Below, piece by piece: positions 1 to 12,665 of a stretch of DNA of 64,000 nucleotides. The stretch is from Isoetes taiwanensis (Eukaryota; Streptophyta; Lycopodiopsida; Isoetales; Isoetaceae), in contig JAJEKV010000006.1 of NCBI GenBank assembly GCA_021234155.1, forward strand, positions 22,464,773 to 22,528,772, written 5' to 3'. A program made the position numbers and the translations under genes. The number at the start of each line of letters is the position of its first letter. Positions within the stretch are counted from its first letter, which is position 1. Below the pieces are notes generated by a model that was not told the DNA's origin, made no database searches, and worked only from the letters and a program-made list of their open reading frames with translations.

Positions 1-2148
1 ACCGGGCGAAAAAAAAATACATAGCTAGGGTAAGTGCCCATGGATCGGATGGCCTTGATCTCGAATGATAAACTTGACCTCCCCTATAAACTGACCCTTC
101 GGTATGGCCCGAGCCTCGCCTACGACATAACTCTTCTTTCGATCCTCTGAAGCGTGTCTTTGAGTCAAGTCTTCACAGGCGGAAAAGGTGGTTCCTTTCA
201 AATGGTTGCCATGTCGGGATGTGCAATCGGAAAGAGCATCTTGGCGATACCAAGAGGTGGCGAGGGCGGTCGGGCCCTTGCTTTGCTCCAACCAGCCCAG
301 GCGAGACAATACCATGTGCTTGGATATGCATCACTTGGGTAAAAAGCGGCGGCCTCATCGCTTAGCAAGAAGAATCACCCCGTCTCTGAATACCCACAAT
401 ACGTAGGTTCAAGTATATGCATCCTCGAGGCAAAGTATGTGTGTGGGATCCTTATGCTGTGTCATCATCTTTAGGCATATCATTCACATGGTCGGGCCCG
501 GTATCGTGGATCCATGTACTCTATTATCAGCCTCGTGCATATCATGCACATGCTTTCGAGCGAGCATTGTGCTGAACCGTGAGAAGCGGTACTATGATCT
601 GCGGTATTGGCCGCAGTTAATAACAACAACTCTAGAAAGTCCAGAAAACACCCGGCTTTGTAAGAACAGCTGGCGGTATTCTTTGTGGCGGTGTGATGAA
701 GCATCTTGCACAGTATCTTTGGCAAGATATCACGGATCTTGACAGTTCATCGAGCATCAAACCTATCTAAGCCCTGTGGCATTCAAAGAGCGCCGAGGCG
801 GTTGTGTGGATCCGGTAAGATTGGAATAGGGCCGGGGCCCCAAAGAAGAGCTGCTGGAGATAGGGGCTCTATCGTAGGATCATAGGAGCTTACCAGATGA
901 CCGCACGAGCAAGTGATAAGGTTCTTTGCCTTCGTCTCTCTCGGCCACGTTTGATTATGCGGGTCATCTTTGAGCTATAGGGGTCTAAGGCTGTAAAAGC
1001 GTGAGGGTTCAAAGTTTGGGGTCTACAAGGCGTAAAGGATGCTTAGGAATCAATTTGGGGACTCAAAACATGGGCGAGAACACCTTTTGGGGTGCCAAAG
1101 TTTGAGGGTCTCACGGGCCCGGAAGGGTGCTTAGAAGGGTGCACGATGGGCTCATAGTTCAATCTTTGAGGAACTTCTAATAATTATGATTCCAATTTTG
1201 TGCAACTCTATGTTCGTTACTTTTATGAACATGAAGGGAGGAATATTGTAGGTGAATTGGGTTTTCTATTCCATTAGGAGCTTGATGAATATGTATCATA
1301 AAGGCCAACTCAAAGCTGAATCTAAGGATATTAAGGACAACTCAAATTAATGTTTTCCTCATCTACTCTTCCTTCTTCATTTTTTATATTTTTCTTAATG
1401 AGAAAAGAATTAAATTGCATTCATGCAACTACCATGTTTCTAATGGTTCAACAAGTCAGTATCTCAATGTCATGATATGGAGGAGTTGAATTATGTTTTC
1501 GTTCGAGAGTCTAACCAACGAGCATGTAATGAAATGTTTGTCTATTTTCCACCTTTCAAAGATACAATTAGATTTAGATTGACAAACAAAAAATCAAAAC
1601 CAGATTGTTAAGTGGCGTATACGCTTTAACCTTCCTATCTTTCACAAGATGTGTCTATTTCTTTTCCTTGACTTGATGGATCGGGTTTTTAACAACATTG
1701 ATTTATCCATTATTAATTAAAATGTACTCAACAATCAATCGATGTAAGTGGCCAAGTTGCAAGTAGTCCCAATTGTTGCACAGTGGTGCTCAAGTTGGTT
1801 TATACAATGGTAGTACATTTACTAATGGGACCAAGAATCACAAAAATGGAAGGGGCAATGTGCAAGGGGTAGATAGAGCCGGAGGCTGGATGGTGGCTGA
1901 TGCGCCGCCAAACACCCTCCAGGCTCTAGATTTTAAGCATTATTTCAAGCTAAAAGTTGATGAATGACATGCACGATTAATGCCTCCTTATATTAAACCC
2001 GACAAAAAAAATAATAAGATAAAGTTAAAAGTTTCCTATTATAAAAGATATGCTCACATAACCCTTTACTAAAAACTTAAAAAGATGCAAAAAAGGTTAT
2101 TTACTAGATATGTCACTTAGAGCTTTCATCAATAGATAATTTGAAACT
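1..2148. other. No supported gene; decayed repetitive DNA
   Basis: The first 1.17 kb is relatively GC-rich and contains short overlapping open frames on both strands, none of which shows a recognisable motif. It has the look of an old, mutated mobile element, including several purine-rich stretches built around 'gggtct' and 'tttgggg' near 980-1140, but no terminal repeat or conserved protein segment could be found. From 1170 to 2148 the DNA becomes AT-rich and featureless. I see no exon with plausible splice sites. Confidence 0.35.
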
Positions 2149-2219
2149 ATGAAGGAATCCACTATAACATATCAAAGGGAATTAGGCCTAATATTAAAGT
2201 GTAGAGAGGGAAGTAGACA

Positions 2220-2327
2220 GGGCAGGTCTAGCATAGTGTATGTGAAGAGAGTCGAGGGCAGGTCTAGCATAGTGTATGTGAAGAGACTCGAGGGCAGGCC
2301 TAGCATAGTGTATGTGAAGAGACTGAA
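2220..2327 (+). repeat. Three-copy 36-bp tandem repeat
   Basis: Three head-to-tail units of 36 bp start at 2220, 2256 and 2292 and differ at only a few positions. Because 36 is a multiple of three, the open frame 2149-2403 (84 codons) translates them as a 12-residue repeat, roughly GRSSIVYVKRVE, GRSSIVYVKRLE and GRPSIVYVKRLK. The surrounding frame has no recognisable domain, so the repeat may be a local tandem duplication in noncoding DNA that happens to be open. Confidence 0.8.
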
Positions 2328-3245
2328 GCTCGAAACCTCTGCACATTTAAACAGGAGATTATTTAGAGGGTCAGAGGCAAGGAGACTAGATAGACTTAGA
2401 TGATGCTGAAAGAAAAGGATTGTCTTTTGCCACAGTAGACTATAATTTTCTTACCAGCAAAGTAGGGGGTATAGCATGAAAACAGACGAAACCACCTATA
2501 TGAAGGCTTTTAGGAAGTGGGGGGAACCGAATATTCCATGCATGCATGCAGAAAGCACAAAAGTCCAGACCAACAATCTCAATCTAGCATTTGGTCATGG
2601 TGGAATTTCTAGGGAGGGGATGCTGTCTCAAGATCTCAGATCTGCAAAGGATGGGGAAGAATATTGCGCCAAGCTTTCCGCCTTCTTCTGGTCTGTATAG
2701 ATTGAGATTTAATGCATTAAATATTTTTCCACTTCAGGCCTGGCCTGAATGATGCAGAACTGATAAGATTAGAAGCTTATCGCTGCAGTAATTTTTACGC
2801 TTTGCTTAAAGTTGAATCTTGGGATGTTATGATAGGAAAGCATGTGCTTGAAGACAGGGATGTAGACCCTTAGTGCATTTTGGATCACTTTACACCGGAT
2901 TAAGCATCATGCTTGCTTTATACTGATATTAAGTTGACTGAGGAATCTCATGGTGGGTTCTTAATCATGTGCCTGTCATTATTGCCGCTGCAGTAAGTTT
3001 TTGTTCATCCTAACCCTAAAGTGTACTGTAAAACATTTTAGGGTTTGGGGAAGATCAAGCAAATCTTTCTTCCCTGCTATGTGTCATTTTGTTGAGGTTG
3101 AAGCTTTTTGGCCATCTCTGATGTCCGGTTTTAACTTTGAGAGATAGGGTCCATTTGTGGGCACAATTGGAGCGCATTTTGGCACCTGGTTTTTGGGATA
3201 ACAACATCCATTATTGCCGACAATGCCAGTGTATCACTTCCCGTC

Positions 3246-3251
3246 TATAAA
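3246..3251 (+). promoter_or_regulatory. Probable TATA box of the VQ gene
   Basis: TATAAAT in the context TCTATAAATGC lies about 315 bp upstream of the VQ start codon. A start site roughly 30 bp downstream would give a 5' leader of about 290 bases, which is plausible for a plant gene. No other equally good TATA element lies between here and the ATG, although several TATATA runs around 3415-3425 and 3518-3525 could compete. Confidence 0.45.
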
Positions 3252-3565
3252 TGCAGAGCCTGCCAAAAGTTTTTTCTTTAAGTGATGCAAATTCATCTGT
3301 AGCAGCAGCATATACTTCTCTGTTTATAAGCAGCTAGATCTGTAATCTTGCTGATAGATCAACCACTATATGTCCTTTTTTTTTGGAATATGAATCCATC
3401 TTGTCTATTTTTTGAAATATATATATGTACATAATGTAATGCCATGATCTAGAGTGCCTAAAGGGGTATATACTTCTACTCTGACAAAGATAGATCAGCC
3501 ACTTATATGTGTACATGTATATATATGCTTTGATCTAACCTATGCTCTAGACTGTTCAGAAAGAC

Positions 3566-4069
3566 ATGGAAATCAATATACCTTCAAGCAAGAACAAGGG
3601 CACGCTAAGGGCCAGTGAGCAGTCCCATAACATTGCAAAATCAAGGCCTTTAAACAGCAAATGTAAGGGTGGGCAAAAGGGATCTCCAGTTATAAGAGTA
3701 GTTCAGATTTTTGATCCTACTGTGATCAAGACAGATGCATCTAATTTTCGGTCTTTGGTTCAAAAGCTTACTGGAAGGGTGTCTCAGAATTCACCAGGTC
3801 ATAATGTGCTAGAGGATCATGCAGGTTCTATGCAAGAGCTACAATTTTGTGGCTCCAGCGTGGGCAGAAGAGACAGAGACAGGGAGGCTAAAATGCAAAT
3901 CTTGGGCTTGCATTCTGCAGAAGATCAGATTTGTGGTAGCAACTGCTGTGGAGGTTTCAGTGACTTAGATATCATTGCTGGTCTTATATCTGCAGTACCC
4001 CTGCCTGACTGCACCATGTTGCCTCCTCTAAGGGACCATGATTTTTCCAGATTTTCTTTGCGCGACTAG
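3566..4069 (+). CDS. VQ motif-containing protein
   Basis: This single open exon encodes 167 residues. Residues 61-71 read FRSLVQKLTGR, matching the plant VQ signature FxxxVQxhTG. It is preceded by VIRVVQIFDPTVIKTDASN (42-60), the type of short hydrophobic lead-in common in this family. VQ proteins are small, usually intron-less plant nuclear cofactors; many bind WRKY transcription factors or are MAP-kinase substrates, but the partner here cannot be told. The N-terminal 40 residues are basic and Ser/Lys-rich, and the C-terminal part (about 135-167) is a hydrophobic-acidic tail. The first ATG of the frame is used, with an A at -3. Length is normal for the family and the frame has no breaks. A TATA box lies 315 bp upstream. 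It is the best-supported intact gene in the window. Confidence 0.88.
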   Translation: MEINIPSSKNKGTLRASEQSHNIAKSRPLNSKCKGGQKGSPVIRVVQIFDPTVIKTDASNFRSLVQKLTGRVSQNSPGHNVLEDHAGSMQELQFCGSSVGRRDRDREAKMQILGLHSAEDQICGSNCCGGFSDLDIIAGLISAVPLPDCTMLPPLRDHDFSRFSLRD

Positions 4070-6160
4070 ATAACTCTCCTCCCCCAATTTTTCAGTTTCC
4101 AAACTTCTCTTCCAGACATATCAAGTTTTGCCTTGCATGCACAGGAGGCTTGGCTGCTCCTACTAGTCATTGGTTTCTAATAGGCATTCATTCAGATAGT
4201 AATTGTTTCGGTTTGCCCTGTTTTTGTGCAATGATATTCACCCTCCTAACCTTTTTGGCTCCCTTTTTATGGTCAGCTTCTGAGTATAAAACAATATAGC
4301 AGAAGTTGAGTTAAAATCATTCTGTTATGAATGATAAAGGTGGTCAAATCAAATCCACATGAATTATCTACTACATTATATAGAAGTACACATTTCATGT
4401 TAAAGTCAAGCAAGTAAAGATAATGCAATTAAAATGAGGATTAATTCATTGTCGTCTAGGTTTTAATTCATGCGTTGGCTATTAAAAGTAAAGACAACCC
4501 CTCTCCCTTTTGACAATGACAAGGGAATATATGTGCTTAACTGATAATTTGCATTGGCCGCTAGACGACGGAAATTCAAGGACCTTGGAGCTTAGATAAA
4601 TGCACATCTTAGAATCATCTTCATATTATGTAGTTTAGAGAGTATTGGTGGTGTCGCGGAACGGCTCCCCACCAGACTTGGTGTTTGGCTCGGTTGGTTG
4701 GATCTTAGTGGTGTCATGTAGTCAGCTCGGTCAGTTGGCTAACCACCTGAGTTGGTGATGGTCGGCCACCCACTCGACTTGGTGGTATCATGGATCGACG
4801 TTGTTGGTTCCCCACCCAACTTGGTAACTAGACCTTAGAAATTTAAGGACGAAGTTTAGACAAAGATGTGTGAGATTAATACACATCTAGACTCATCATG
4901 ATATTAACTAGACTAGACCTTGGAGATTTTAGAATTGAATTGATTTTTATCCTTTGCGAAGACCAATTGGCCTATGGGACCCCAAACAGATACAATTGAA
5001 TCATGTAGAAAACATCATCATATTATATAGTTTAAAGTAGCTTATTTTACATAGCTCCTGATATTCTTTAACCACCCCAACCTAACCAACTAGTCAAAAT
5101 CACTAACATTTATTGATTCAATTTTTTTGGTGGTTATAGGGGATGCCTCTCGGTTGGTCTTTCAATCTCTTTGATGTTGATAGTGGCCTTCTGACATGCT
5201 CGTATAAGCAATATCGGGTAATTCCTTGACCTTGAGTAATCTTTCACTCACTTTGAGGCTAATTACATCTTTCCCCGCTGACATGCTGGTTTGAGCATCA
5301 CGTGCAAATTCTAGGTATCATCCTAGAGCATCGCATTATATGATATAGAGTCGTTTTCAATGGTTTTCCAAAATTTTGTAGCCTCCCCTCAATACAAACC
5401 AAATCTACGGCTCAAGCCAGGGCATCCAAATCAAGTCAAGAGATTCCCCTCAATCACTGCAGCTACAACTAAGAGGAAGCTCTAAGAACTCTCAGCCTTC
5501 TCCTCCTCGGTCTCTTCCTCCAAACCAGTCAAATTCATTGCAGTTTTACCAATGCTAATCGTCAAACCTAACTAAATGGAAAATCTCGAATGAATAGCTC
5601 ATTAAGGTTAAAGCGATGGTGTGTCTTTTGAGTTTGAGATGAAAGGTGTATGCTACTACTGTTACACGTGATTATTTTTTGTAATTTAGTCTTGTGAACT
5701 GTCACCTATGTGCATCCACGAATGATTATCAATGTAATCTAAGCAAGCATATACTAGGTCCAAGTTACGAGCCCTTAGGCATTTTAAGAACCTTCAATAG
5801 CAAGCGATATTTAAGATATTGTGAAGTGTAAACAACGTGCCATGTTTTAGGATGTCGGTGTATAGTAAAGATTTGCTCTAAATTATAGCCTATAATTGGC
5901 AAATGATATGAGTGATTTCATGATTCATGGGCATGAAAAATATGTATTTCTAGTTTATTACATATCTATCTAATTTTATTACTACAAAAGTGCCTGGCAG
6001 TGCTGGGCTATAAGGAAATTACTAGGTTCAAAAAAAAGTTATAGTTAGTGTGTAGTCTGAAGCTTTCGTGTCCTCTAAGAGATTTGAACATTGCATTGTC
6101 TATACACAAACCACATACAACTTAGAAGATAACATATAAGCACTTGTATAAGTTGAAAAT
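4070..6160. other. Intergenic DNA, no supported gene
   Basis: This 2.1 kb stretch is AT-rich and has no long open frame. At 4650-4830 there are imperfect short direct repeats built on 'ttggt(g)' and 'ccacc', reading like a decayed low-complexity patch. The 3' untranslated region of the VQ gene presumably occupies the first few hundred bases, but no convincing polyadenylation signal stands out. Confidence 0.4.
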
Positions 6161-6163
6161 ACC

Positions 6164-6520
<357 letters not shown>

Positions 6521-7747
6521 TACCATGCCAAGAAATGATCTAATAACCAAAATAAGGATCAATACTTGGATGATCAAGAATAACTGCTCAATACCCTTTT
6601 TTTAAGCAAGCTTCACGTACTTTGGTTAACTCAAAACTCTATCGTGCTAACTGTTGTAATGTTAGATCTTCCTGAATGAACCGAGTTAGGTAATCACATA
6701 CATTACATCCAATGGAGTTGCTCATTGTTCCGTTAAATACCTACTTGTTGTTTTGTTATGTCCAATCCCAACCTATCTATTATTTTTATGGACCTACATA
6801 TCTACCAATTTCTTATCCATCCATTGCTCTATGTCGCTAAAGGATTGCAATGTCTTGCAAATGGCAAGGCTGCAGAATTAGACGGCATGCAGACAAACTT
6901 TCAAAGTGGGTAGGACAACAAGTTGTCTCTGTCTTGGCTTGACTGTTCAATAAGGTATTTTAAAAAGGCTACCTCCCTCCTATTCCCACTAACCCACAAT
7001 CATGATCAGCTCAATGTGGGCAGCCGCGCAAATTGGAGCACCATTTGTATGAGGAGTAGATTAGATGCCCCAAGTTTAGCCCCTCAATTATGGGCGAGCG
7101 GGTGGGCATATGCATGAAGAAGATTAGATTAGTGATTGATCATCTCTTGCTAGAAAGGTCACCCCAAATTGGGTGGTTTGAGACACCAACACTGCAAACC
7201 AGAGTATATATATAGTTAGAGTAACGCATTTTGCAATTTTATTGAAATATGAATTATTGTATAGGGCAAGCAATGGCGAGAACTCAATAAACTGCCAAGA
7301 ATTGTCGATTTGGACCTAGCCTTGTGGATATTTTGGATTAAAACATTGTCAAAATGTTGCTTTATTTTCAAATTTACATTATATTGTTATGTTACATTGC
7401 CCACATTTTGGAGTAAAAACTACATTGCCCATGTATTTTCTTTATATGTTTTGGGTGCTACTTTATTCATAAGTCTGTAATTATTGTTCCTTGCACTATA
7501 TATATAACTTCAGTCACATTGGATGTTCATCTTATTTGACGTTCCTCTGGTGCCTATAGTTATGTATTGTTTATTAGAGTTTCCTTTAATGGCCATCACA
7601 CTATCATGATCCTAGAGTACAACGTTTTCTCTCTTCATGTTTTTTTTTTAATATCTAATATAATTTACTTGTTTTAAACATAATAAGAGGAGCTATCTCA
7701 CAATTGTATGCAGAGGTAAAATCAAATTATCTTGGGAAGTAAATCAT

Positions 7748-8203
7748 GTGATAAGGAACACTATAGGGGTGCGCCAAGGATGTCCTTTATCTCCTACATT
7801 ATTCAGCCTTTTTATCGACGAGCTTGAAGAATGGCTACATACATGCTCTTTGGTAGGGACTCAACTTGGAGCTTACATAGTACAGTTATTACTGTATGCT
7901 GATGAATCCAAGAAATATGTGCTACAAGAGCATCTGCATAATTTAGCGACGTTTTGTGCAGCAAGGCAAATGAAAGTAAATGTTGCAAAATCCAAAGTTA
8001 TGGTGTTCGGGACAAGGGAGAGACCAAAGTTCATGTATCTAGAGCTGGAAATTGAAACACTGGAGAGATTTAAGTACTCGGGGATAGATTTCTCCTCAAG
8101 ATACAACTGGAAGGACTGTGTCAAAAGGAGGGCGGGAAAATGGCGCTCTATGGTATGGTTTCTAAATGTTCTAGAATTTCTCTGCATGATTGGGGGCTTT
8201 TAG
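7748..8203 (+). pseudogene. LINE reverse transcriptase, core segment
   Basis: The open frame of 151 codons begins inside an RT palm domain: GVRQGCPLSPTLFSLFIDEL (from 7766) is the fingers/palm block preceding the catalytic loop. The loop reads LLYADES (YADE at 7895-7906) where active LINE enzymes have YADD, so the second catalytic aspartate has become glutamate. Downstream, MKVNVAKSKVMVFG and ERFKYSGIDFSS are typical post-catalytic RT blocks. The frame ends by frameshift at about 8190-8203 and continues in the next frame. The ATG used is internal to the original ORF2. Confidence 0.82.
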
Positions 8204-8888
8204 AAAGCTTTTGTTTAAGACATTGGTTCAAACCGTGCTATTGTATGGGGTTTCTGTATGGGGACCTAGCATCTCTGCCAAGTTATGGAATCAAATAGAA
8301 ACAATTCAGAAGCTATTTTTGAGAAATGTGCTTGGGATAAAAGCTCAGACACCATATGCAATTATGCTTGCAGAGGCAGGTATGTTTCCATTAGAATTGG
8401 AAGCATTATTTCATACTGTAAATTTCATTAATAGGATTAGAGATCAATCACCAGAACGCTTATCCCATCAAGCAATAATGGTTTTAGAGCAGCAAGGTTG
8501 GATGCACGATTTCAAAACCTGGGCAGGAAAATGGGGTTTGAATGAAAATTGGCCTGAATGTAAGACAGATGCAAGAGCATTATTAGAAAGACTTGCAATT
8601 GAACGCTTATGGCAGCACCAAGGTAGTAGAATGCTTCATTACAGAACTCAGATAAATCACATGGGCGAGTATAAGAGCCAAGAGTATTTGTGGTCAGAAA
8701 TGCCGACGCATCTAAAGCATGTCATAGCTCGTTATAGAGGGAGCTTGCATAAATTGGGAGTTGAGACAGGTAGATGGTCAAATACTCCACTTGAAGACAG
8801 GGTATGCAGAGCTTGCGATTCTTATAGTGTAGAAGATGAGGCACATGCACTCCTACATTGCACGGTTTACAACGAGATCAAGGAATAG
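8190..8888 (+). pseudogene. LINE ORF2 C-terminal part with zinc knuckle
   Basis: This 232-codon frame continues ORF2 after a frameshift. Early on it has KTLVQTVLLYGVSVWG, the block that follows RT in L1-like plant LINEs. It then runs through a helical segment to THLKHVIARYRGSLHKLGVETGRW and finally CRAC-x(n)-H-x(n)-HC (from about 8804), a zinc-binding reverse-transcriptase C-terminal module thought to aid nucleic-acid binding. The same block, less well preserved, is present in LINE copy 2 near 34990-35110 and copy 3 near 62090-62250. The length of the open frame is surprising for an otherwise dead element. Confidence 0.82.
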
Positions 8889-9078
8889 TTTGAAATTCAA
8901 GCGTCAGATCTTCAGTCATTGTTTTCTATCTCTTGTTATGAGTTAGGATTATATTTGAAGGTGGTAGATAGTCATCATACTTTGATATTAAAAATATGAT
9001 GTACTTTGCTGGTTTTTTAGTGCTCCATGGCCTCTCAAGGCCCTAAGTGAGCAAGACCAAATAAATAAATAAATAGTC

Positions 9079-11836
9079 TCTCTCTATCATAGGAGCCTCC
9101 TCTCAAGTGGCGCATAGTGGGAGATCCTCAATGTCTGGTCTATGTAAGAGAAGCGGGGAATCTAGCTAAAAGCATTCATTTATTTTTAGAATATACTTTA
9201 ATTTTGAGACAATCAAATCACAATTTATCGCCCCCCACCTCCAAAAAAAAAAAACAACATTCTTTTTTCTTTCATGCCCAAAGAATTTGGCATCTCTATT
9301 TTTCTCTTTTTCTCCACCCAAAAAATGCAATGTCGATCTCTCTTCCATTCTTCCTGCTCAAAAATTTGACGCACCATTTTTTTCTTGTCTTTCTTCCGCT
9401 CCTCAATATCTCCTGTGACACTTTTGTCTGTTTGGATCCAAGAGGCTAATTGGTCTTTGTAGATGATAAAAATAAACTCAATTCAATTCTGTTTTCTCCT
9501 TTTGTTTTAGATATTGGCTCCCTGTCCTATTTCTTTGTTTTCTCCAATCATTTTAGGGATCAAATATAGCACATAGTTTGAATGAGAATCCAAGGCACAT
9601 TAGAGATGCCATATAAAATCTTCTTTTGAAGCACAACAACTCCCATGGGCTTGTTTAAGCCGCCGGATGTCCCTGCATTCTTCCCACTATCAAAATGTTC
9701 GTGATATTTTTTGTAGAAATTTTTATGCTTATCTGTTTTTTCAACTTGATGATCGTTCGTCAGAGCAATGCATATTAAAGGATATGATGCTACAATCTGT
9801 TGTGATTAGGATTTAATCAATCAACAAGCAAAATATTAGCCTGCACTTATGGATGCAAAACTGGCTTTTGCATGTGGTGGCCAGAGCGTAAATTTGCATT
9901 GCTAATTCTTTTTTTGGTTTTAATGAAGCTTGTAATTCTTTCTTTAGCAGCACTGTTTCTTAGATGCTTCATCTGATATATGCTCTCTATATTCTTCTCT
10001 GAGAGCTCTAAATGTTGTACATGTAGGTATACATGGATGTGCATCTTTGAAATTGTGTCGTCGTGCATTCATAACAGCTCTTTATGACAGGTTTTCCTGC
10101 TCTTTGTTGATGTATACATCAAGAAAATATTTCCTGTTTGGATGTTAAAGATGGAGGCATAGCTAGGATGCAATGATTCTGCATTTGATGGTATAATAGA
10201 ATCTGGTATGAGAAAATATATTGTATATATCAGTTGGCCACACTACTGCTGATAAATTACCCTTAGATTTTTAAGTTTGCCATGGAATTTCTTAAAGGTA
10301 TGTTTCTGTACATCACTGAATTATTGAATACGTGTTTTATTTGATACGTGATTATTGTACTTCTACTGAAATTGATTATTAAATGATATTTGTTTGTTAA
10401 TATTTCTCTGAATAAAATGTTAGTTAAACGAGGTTTTTGTTACCATATAAAGGCTAAACCATAATGTACATGGTTAATGTTTTAGGCTACTAATTGGAAC
10501 TACTTTTGTTCTTTAAAAGGTCATTTGTAGTTCAATATTTGATCTGGTAGCCCAGACCAGGTTGAAAGTTTTTTTTTTTTTTTCCAAAATTTGTATTTTA
10601 GATGCTTTTTCTTACGTTCATGCAAAATTCGTTTCATTTGAGTCTATGGTTGCGCCATGCATAATAAACAAAGGAACAAAAAATGAAAAAGAAGTAATTA
10701 CTCCAGTAATAATAAGATAAGATAAGAACAAATTACTCTTAAGGATGATTTTGCATAATAGGGTACATTTAATATTTGTCAAAATAAATCCAACATTAGT
10801 ACACTTTCTATTTGCTGATGGCTCCTCTAGTGCATTCCCAGCCGCAGGATGCAAGAATATTCCCTCGGATATTCCCTCTAGGAGCATTGCAGCCGTACAC
10901 GTCATTCAGAGATGGGGTCAAACGCTTAGTTGGCCCTATTCTTCAGTCCCCTTGACAACCATTGCACAAGGAACTAATATTGCATTGACTCCAGATTAGA
11001 AGAGAGCCTGAAATAGGCATCAGACTAAAAATAGAATGAAGTCTAAGATAAGCTTGAGGCTTCTATGAATCGTTCAACTTCTGCCACAAGCAAGGCCGCA
11101 CTGCTTCCCTACAATTGCTGCTGCATTATTCCCTGATGTTCTCCCGCAGCACTAAAGTGCCTACATTGACTTCGCACTATTGCTTATGACTGTTCCATGC
11201 CCGGGAACCTACCATCTGCAAGTAGAATGAAGACACAGAATGAAGATACAGGCTGGGGGATTTGAACCCCCTTCTTCCATTTTCAAAGGCTTCTTCACAT
11301 ATACAAAACATTCTGGCTTTCTGTAATGAAACTGAAACCAGGAATCTGAGAGAAACCTAGAATAATCGGCCTGCATTAAGCTATCATCATATATGAGCCT
11401 ATCTTTTAAGTAAAAATGCTCCAAATGCAGAGAACTTCCAGAAGCACTTTCTGTTCTAGCATTGCGGTCATTTACAATTTAGAAGGAGAGATTAGGCCAT
11501 CATGCATTTCCCTTCTTCTTTTGGTCGTCCCACCATTGAATAGTCGGCAGAAAACTACTGCGAAGCATCAAAACGACTTGCATCTGCCCTAGCTGCAACC
11601 GCCCTAACCATATCGCCTAGCAGCCCTCGCCTTCAAAGGCAGCCCATAGCACGCACCGTCGCCATAGCATCTTCTAGCGATGGGCCTTGCATCAAACCAT
11701 GGAGGCGCCAGGACCGGCCCCAAGCATTTCCTTCAATACAGGAACACAAAAGATTCCTTTCTGCTCTAAAAATATACCCAATTTCATACAATACAAGCCA
11801 AAAACCATCTAAACCACGGTTTCATGAACTAGCCAA
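9079..11836. other. No supported gene
   Basis: AT-rich DNA with several homopolymer runs (for example poly-A near 9246 and poly-T near 10570). Small open frames at 9117-9449, 9847-10068, 10618-10905 and 10745-10999 have low-complexity composition and no recognisable motif. At 11251-11270 a perfect inverted GGGGG/CCCCC pair around TTCAAAT imitates a tRNA T-arm on the minus strand, but no tRNA body accompanies it. Confidence 0.4.
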
Positions 11837-12199
11837 CTATATCATGCATTGTTTTCGTTCAAGATTATCATCCTTATACGTGGACCTAACTTGACCCAAA
11901 GACTGACGAGACCGGGCGTGAGGCTGGCCAAAGTCGGGGACTGCCCTTGACATGGAGGGGCGGGGCTGGTCGAGGGGAAGGATCGCGAATTGACGACAAG
12001 CAAGGGGATCACGGGGCACTCGGCCCCTCGGGAGTCCCCTCCGAGGGGGCCCACCGCACATGCATCCACATCTTCCGCTCCCCACGGGACTACCACTACC
12101 ACCGGATCTGAAGTGGCGATGCCTGCCACTAAATAGGGATCGTGCCTCGGCCCGGTATCCAGCGAAATTGCCGTGGCTTCCCATGGCGAGGGGGACACG

Positions 12200-12665
12200 A
12201 TCTCAATTAAAGCCATGGACATGGACCTTATCTTCCTCATGGAAACATGGGAACATCTTTAGTCCTGAGCTACGATTTTGCCGGGATACCAGCTATTAAA
12301 TCTTCAATGAGTGCACCGGGAAACGAGGACATGGAGGAATTGCGTGTTACTGCGCCACCTTTTGCCCACCCATCGGTCTCAGGTAAGGCGATAGGCACAA
12401 CAGATACAATGGAGTGCAGTGCGATCACGGCGATGGCGACCCTCTCTTTGTGGCGGCTTGCTGCTTCCCATGCCGAGACAACTTTACCACACGCGCTTGG
12501 ATGTGGACAGGCAGAGCCCTATGTCGATCTATATGATGACATACGCAAATCTGCACAATTGGGCAAGGTCATGTTGCTTGGAGATTTCAATCTGCCGCAG
12601 GCGAAAGCCCAGATCCCAAAATTCGCACCTCTAGGCGAGGATGTGTTGCAAATGGACCCGAGAGA
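12200..12665 (+). pseudogene. LINE endonuclease domain (AP-type)
   Basis: Translation in shifting frames gives AMDMDLIFLMETW (from about 12208), the start of an apurinic-type endonuclease with its metal-binding Glu. About 370 bp later comes GKVMLLGDFNLPQ (GDFN at 12580-12591), the conserved Asp/Asn block. Such domains nick target DNA to prime reverse transcription. At least two frameshifts separate these motifs, and the intervening segment (RDNFTTRAWMW in one frame) is only partly readable, so no functional product is expected. Confidence 0.7.

Larger units (their letters stand above)
6830..9078 (+). mobile_element. Decayed LINE (non-LTR retrotransposon), copy 1
   Basis: In forward order the region shows an RT lead-in reading LANGKAAELDG (near 6855-6890), the RT core beginning at 7766 with GVRQGCPLSPTLF, an active-site-like YADE, a KTLVQTVLLYGVSVWG block, a C-terminal cysteine-histidine knuckle and a conserved 3' end CTCCATGGCC...AGGCC followed by (AAAT)n at 9059-9074. 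The stretch 7120-7740 is longer than expected between RT lead-in and core and has no coding signal, so something was inserted there or that part decayed. The same 3' end occurs at 62391-62452. The element is 5'-incomplete and inactive. Confidence 0.8.

Noticed and set aside
25-315. 96-codon minus-strand ORF
   Set aside because: Overlapping ORFs of similar length occur in other frames of the same GC-rich DNA and no motif is recognisable.
9117-9449. 110-codon ORF
   Set aside because: Low-complexity T-rich and A-rich DNA gives Phe/Leu/His-rich translation without domain.
11251-11270. tRNA T-arm-like GGGGGTTCAAATCCCCC on the minus strand
   Set aside because: No D-arm, anticodon arm, acceptor pairing or Pol III A box lies at the right distance, so neither a tRNA nor a SINE is supported.
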